DNA of 8,671 nucleotides, from assembly GCA_017467225.1 (NCBI GenBank), contig JAFTSR010000156.1, positions 1 to 8,671 on the forward strand, written 5' to 3'. Below the pieces are notes generated by a model. It made no database searches. It worked only from the letters and a program-made list of their open reading frames with translations, and was not told where the DNA came from. The stretch comes from Clostridia bacterium. GTDB taxonomy: Bacteria > Bacillota_A > Clostridia > Oscillospirales > CAG-272. The position numbers were made by a program, and so were the translations under genes. The first letter of the stretch is position 1. Each line of letters opens with the position of its first letter. Positions 5,681 to 8,671 of the stretch are shown here, piece after piece.

Positions 5681-5709
5681 ATTTTAGCAGGTTTTGGAGC
5701 ATTCGTCAA
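5681..5709 (-). promoter_or_regulatory. Promoter of the LexA-controlled gene
   Basis: On the minus strand TTGACG (5709-5704), a 17-base spacer and TAAAAT (5686-5681) give a good sigma-A promoter, with the LexA box directly downstream. A second candidate -10, TATAAT (5652-5647), lies just before the SD with only a weak -35 (TATCGA at 5675-5670, inside the operator). The first is preferred because it leaves a normal leader of about 40 bases. Confidence 0.65.
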
Positions 5710-5730
5710 CTCTTTTGCACAGATCATTTT

Positions 5731-5832
5731 GGCTCCCCTAAAAGGGGAGCTGTCACGGAGTGACTGAGGGGTTTTATCCCAACAATCACCCCTCCACCGC
5801 CATAGGCGGTCCCCCTCCCCTTCTGGGGAGGC
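5731..5832. repeat. Multi-hairpin palindromic repeat element (MITE/REP-like)
   Basis: About 100 bases hold five consecutive inverted repeats: GCTCCCC/GGGGAGC (5732-5750), GTCAC/GTGAC (5752-5764), GAGGGGT/ACCCCTC (5766-5794), ACCGCC/GGCGGT (5796-5810) and CCTCCCC/GGGGAGG (5814-5831). The outer ends (GGCTCCCC, GGGGAGGC) form imperfect terminal inverted repeats. I recall very similar GGCTCCCC...GACTGAGGGGT...GGGGAGGC units repeated in Oscillospiraceae and related gut Clostridia genomes, but cannot verify this here. No transposase or coding potential is seen. It lies between the S-layer gene terminator and the SOS promoter. Confidence 0.68.
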
Positions 5833-5836
5833 ATAC

Positions 5837-5870
5837 AAAAAGGGCTTCCCTTGCGGGAAGCCCCTTTTTT
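5837..5870 (-). terminator. Intrinsic terminator of the S-layer-type gene
   Basis: GGGCTTCCC (5842-5850) and GGGAAGCCC (5855-5863) form a 9-bp stem around TTGC. On the minus strand it is followed by TTTTTG (complement of the A-run at 5837-5841). It lies about 30 bases past the gene stop. On the plus strand it is followed by a run of six T, so it could act both ways. Confidence 0.88.
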
Positions 5871-5899
5871 AGGAGTCAAATTCTAATGAAGAATCTGAA

Positions 5900-8671
5900 T
5901 TACTTAGCCTCACCAATCTCGTTGGTGATCTTAGCGTCAACATCCAGAGCAACGTCGCCCATAGCACCCTCGAGTACTACATATGCAGTCTCGTTAGCTG
6001 CCAGAGCAGAACCCTCTGCGAAGAAGATGCCCATGTCGCCAGCCGCATTCAGGGACTTAACGTTATCGATAGTCAGCTTAACCCACTCATAGGTGCCTTC
6101 GTCAGAAACGTCAGACTGGTCAGCCTTTGCACGGTATACCCATACAGAGAAAGCAGAGTCAGCGATTACGTCAACATCAGCCTTAGCAACCTGTACGCCA
6201 TCAGCGAACAGATGAGCAGCTACGGAACCAGGAACAGAGGTGTCAGCGGTCAGAGTGTAAACAACCGGAGCAACGTAAGCGGTGTCTTCCTCAACCTCGT
6301 CGAATGCGAATACGCCTACAGCTACCATCTCGTTGTCGTCGTTGATCTCGTAGATAACGTCAACTACGTTGTAGATGTCAGCCAGAGCGGTATCATTGAA
6401 CTCAGAAACAACGATGTCAGACTTGGAGCCAACAGAGAACTTGGAATCCTTGTGGAATGCAATGTTGTCGTCAAGCTCAACGCCTGCTGCCATGCCCGGG
6501 ATCTGTTCGTCTACGTATACGAACAGGTCAGAGCCGTACTTGAACTGGTCGTAAGCAACGTCCATGTACTCGTCGATGGAAGCGATCTTCTTGTCGGAAG
6601 CAGCCTCAGCACTCATGATGCGGAAGGAATCCTTACCAACCTGAGAAACAACGCCGCGAACTACGGAGTAGTCAGCAGTATCGAGCAGCTCAATGTTGGA
6701 AATCTTGTCTTCCTTGTTGAAGGTTACAGCAGCGTACAGACCGTTGCCGAAGTCCTTCAGATCCTTAACATCATCAGCGATATCCTCGATGATGCCAGCG
6801 TCAACAGCGTCAGCAATCTTGGTTGCAGACTCGGTCTCCTTAACCTCTACGGATACGTACTCGTCCAGCTCAGCGCCGTCCAGGTACATAGTGAAGGTGT
6901 AGAGATCCTTCTTGCCGGAGTAGTCGATCTCAGTGATCAGACCTACCTTGGTGGTCTTGGTATCCAGATACTCGTCCAGATCATCAACTACCATTACCAT
7001 GCCGTCGATGTAATCCTTGGAGTTGTTCTGATTCTTGTTATACCACTCGGTCCATACAGCATACTTGGTAGCATAAGCACCCTCGTCAGCTGCAGCAGCA
7101 TCAGTGGTATCGATATCCTTCAGCTCATCCATAGCCAGGACAGCAACCAGATCGGTGTCTACAGTGTAAACAACCTTGCCATGCTTGTTGGTGTCGTGAG
7201 AAACGTACTCCTCGTCAACTACGAATACGAAGTCCTCACCGGTCAGGTAGAGATCCTCGCCGTTGGAAAGCTCAACGGACTCGTAATCAGCGTCGTAAGA
7301 GTAAGCGTGAGAGGTAAAGTCGTATACGCAAACCATCTTCTCAACGTCGCCGTCGGAATTCAGCTCGTACTTGTATACGCCGCCAACGATTGCAGACTCG
7401 TCGGTGAAGACATAAGCCTTGTCGTTGTCGTACTGGTCAGCGCCAGACTTCAGAACCTCAGCATCAAATGCCAGCTCGATCTCTGCAGTGGTACCATCGG
7501 TGTACATAACTTCCATAGCAGCCTTGGTGTTCTTGGAAGCTACGCCAACGTACTCGCCGTCAGCAACGCCCAGAACCATCAGGTACTCGGAAGCAGCAGC
7601 AGCCGGGTCAGCCATCTTGATTACATAGCCGTTAGCGTCAACCCAGATGTCGAAAGAATCGTCCTGCTGAGCCTTCTTCAGGCCATCAACAGTGTAATCG
7701 GAAGAATCTACAGCGTCCTCAGCGTCAACCAGAACGTCGGTCTCATCGAAGTAACGGTCGCCGTTGGACTTCCAGTTGGTGAACTCCTTCTCAGAAGCCT
7801 CAACCTTGGTGATGGTGATGGTAACGGTGGACTCGTAAGCATCGTCAACAACGATCTCTACAACGTCGCCTTCCTCAACATCAGAAGCAATGTCTACAAC
7901 GTAGTCATGCTCATCCTCGCCAACGAAGCAGTACTCCTCGTACTCCTCGGTGTCGTTGCCTGCCAGATCCAGAGTGATCGGATCGTTCTCGGTTGCAACG
8001 TCCAGAACAACCTTCTTGGAGGTCAGAGCGGTAACGTCAGCGTAGAAACGCTCGGTAGCGGTCCAGTAATCAACGTCGCCGTCGTTGTCCCAGTCGAACA
8101 GAACATAGGAGTTGCCGTTCTTTACGGACATGATGCGCTCGTCAGCTACGGAAACCTCGAGGTCATCCAGCTCCTCGAGCTCGCCGTCCATATCGTCGTC
8201 AGCCATGGTGGGGTTGAACTCGTAGGTAACCTGACCCTCGAGAACCTCAACAGCCTTTACGATGTCGATCTCGCCGTCAGCGTCGTTAGCAGTTGCATGC
8301 TCGTCCTCGCCCCACAGAGCTACTTCGTAGCCGATCAGAGCGGAAACGTCAGCGGTGCACTCGAAGGACTCAGGAGCGCCCTCGATCTCGTTGGTCTTGT
8401 CATCAACAGGCATAGCCCAGATAACGTCCTCATCGGTGCAATCCTGAGCAACGATGACCCACTTGTGCTGGGTGCACTTGGAGTCAGCCTTCTGCTTGTC
8501 AGAAGCACGAACCAGACCGAATACGTCCTCGATCAGGGTAGCAACGTCGTCATGATCGTCAGCGTTGTGGATCACGTTCAGGTTAGCAGTCAGACGAGCG
8601 TAGTCAGCGAACAGGCAATCATAGATCATCTGAGCAGCTTCGCCCTTGGTGCAAGCAGAACCCTCAACGTA
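5900..8671 (-). CDS. Large acidic S-layer-type surface protein, N-terminus beyond the window (partial)
   Basis: The frame is open to base 8671; 923 residues and the TAA (5902-5900) are visible. The first visible residues (YVEGSACTKGEAAQMIYDCL, then FADYARLTANL) match the end of an SLH domain (T-(R/K)-G-E-A-A-x-M-I), so the missing upstream part should hold the signal peptide and the earlier SLH sequence that anchors the protein to wall polymer. The rest is very rich in Asp, Glu, Val, Ala and Tyr, beta-like, with no catalytic motif I can name. A DxDxDG-type loop (DWDNDGDVD, visible residues ~193-201) is a candidate calcium site; ELNSDGDVEK further on is a weaker one. Seven Cys are visible, more than most S-layer proteins have. 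Codon use is narrow, as in abundant proteins, and differs from the GCG/CTG-rich gene at 2-958. A major S-layer or similar surface array protein is inferred; an SLH-anchored adhesin is the alternative. No C-terminal anchor is present. Confidence 0.82.
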   Translation of the reverse strand, partial: YVEGSACTKGEAAQMIYDCLFADYARLTANLNVIHNADDHDDVATLIEDVFGLVRASDKQKADSKCTQHKWVIVAQDCTDEDVIWAMPVDDKTNEIEGAPESFECTADVSALIGYEVALWGEDEHATANDADGEIDIVKAVEVLEGQVTYEFNPTMADDDMDGELEELDDLEVSVADERIMSVKNGNSYVLFDWDNDGDVDYWTATERFYADVTALTSKKVVLDVATENDPITLDLAGNDTEEYEEYCFVGEDEHDYVVDIASDVEEGDVVEIVVDDAYESTVTITITKVEASEKEFTNWKSNGDRYFDETDVLVDAEDAVDSSDYTVDGLKKAQQDDSFDIWVDANGYVIKMADPAAAASEYLMVLGVADGEYVGVASKNTKAAMEVMYTDGTTAEIELAFDAEVLKSGADQYDNDKAYVFTDESAIVGGVYKYELNSDGDVEKMVCVYDFTSHAYSYDADYESVELSNGEDLYLTGEDFVFVVDEEYVSHDTNKHGKVVYTVDTDLVAVLAMDELKDIDTTDAAAADEGAYATKYAVWTEWYNKNQNNSKDYIDGMVMVVDDLDEYLDTKTTKVGLITEIDYSGKKDLYTFTMYLDGAELDEYVSVEVKETESATKIADAVDAGIIEDIADDVKDLKDFGNGLYAAVTFNKEDKISNIELLDTADYSVVRGVVSQVGKDSFRIMSAEAASDKKIASIDEYMDVAYDQFKYGSDLFVYVDEQIPGMAAGVELDDNIAFHKDSKFSVGSKSDIVVSEFNDTALADIYNVVDVIYEINDDNEMVAVGVFAFDEVEEDTAYVAPVVYTLTADTSVPGSVAAHLFADGVQVAKADVDVIADSAFSVWVYRAKADQSDVSDEGTYEWVKLTIDNVKSLNAAGDMGIFFAEGSALAANETAYVVLEGAMGDVALDVDAKITNEIGEAK

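Noticed and set aside
5632..5838. 69-residue N-terminal extension of the SOS gene
   Set aside because: It translates the palindromic repeat, the promoter and the LexA operator. The ATG at 5631 has its own SD.
5731..5870. CRISPR array
   Set aside because: The hairpins differ from one another and there is no regular repeat-spacer spacing.
5900..8671. Small plus-strand ORFs opposite the S-layer-type gene
   Set aside because: They are low-complexity shadows of a highly biased coding strand, without ribosome sites.

Overview
The window looks like chromosome of a gut-type Gram-positive Clostridia member, most likely in the Oscillospiraceae (Oscillibacter / Flavonifractor / Lawsonibacter neighbourhood). 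This rests on GC-rich genes mixed with SLH-anchored surface proteins, strong AGGAGG ribosome sites, a Gram-positive LexA box, a SpoIID-type cell-wall protein and a GGCTCCCC/GGGGAGGC-type repeat of a sort I associate with this group. The genus is inference; there is no rRNA or marker gene here.

Layout. (1) 2-958, plus strand: the 3' part of a cell-wall protein, with the end of a SpoIID/LytB-like domain followed by three peptidoglycan-binding repeats. It converges on (2) 1039-4470, minus strand: a complete 1143-residue secreted protein with two parallel beta-helix regions, a divergent InlB-type repeat and three SLH domains. The two genes share a bidirectional terminator at 1005-1036. (3) 4471-4690: the leader of gene 2, read on the minus strand. 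It holds an extended -10 promoter and a c-di-GMP-I (GEMM-I) riboswitch at 4550-4647, so the surface protein is probably under second-messenger control. (4) 4751-5134: a compact, apparently undescribed type I toxin-antitoxin locus that no ordinary ORF call shows. It has a 29-residue membrane toxin (4915-5004, plus) behind a perfect TTGACA-N17-TATAAT promoter, and a convergent antisense RNA behind TTGACA-N17-TATACT. The two overlap at a shared hairpin, and outward-facing strong terminators flank the unit. The 5' regions of the two transcripts are inverted copies of each other. (5) 5143-5631, minus: an orphan 162-residue protein whose promoter carries a consensus LexA box, so it should be SOS-induced. 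(6) 5731-5832: a multi-hairpin repeat element. (7) 5837-5870 terminator and 5900-8671, minus: most of a large acidic S-layer-type protein, with only the end of its last SLH domain visible.

Together this is a cell-envelope locus: a wall-binding protein, an S-layer-type protein and a c-di-GMP-responsive adhesin-like protein. A stress island (SOS gene plus type I TA) sits between the two SLH-type genes. The SOS gene has no visible terminator of its own before the antitoxin RNA, so SOS transcription could run through as additional antisense RNA to the toxin and stop at 4759-4790, which would insulate the riboswitch gene.
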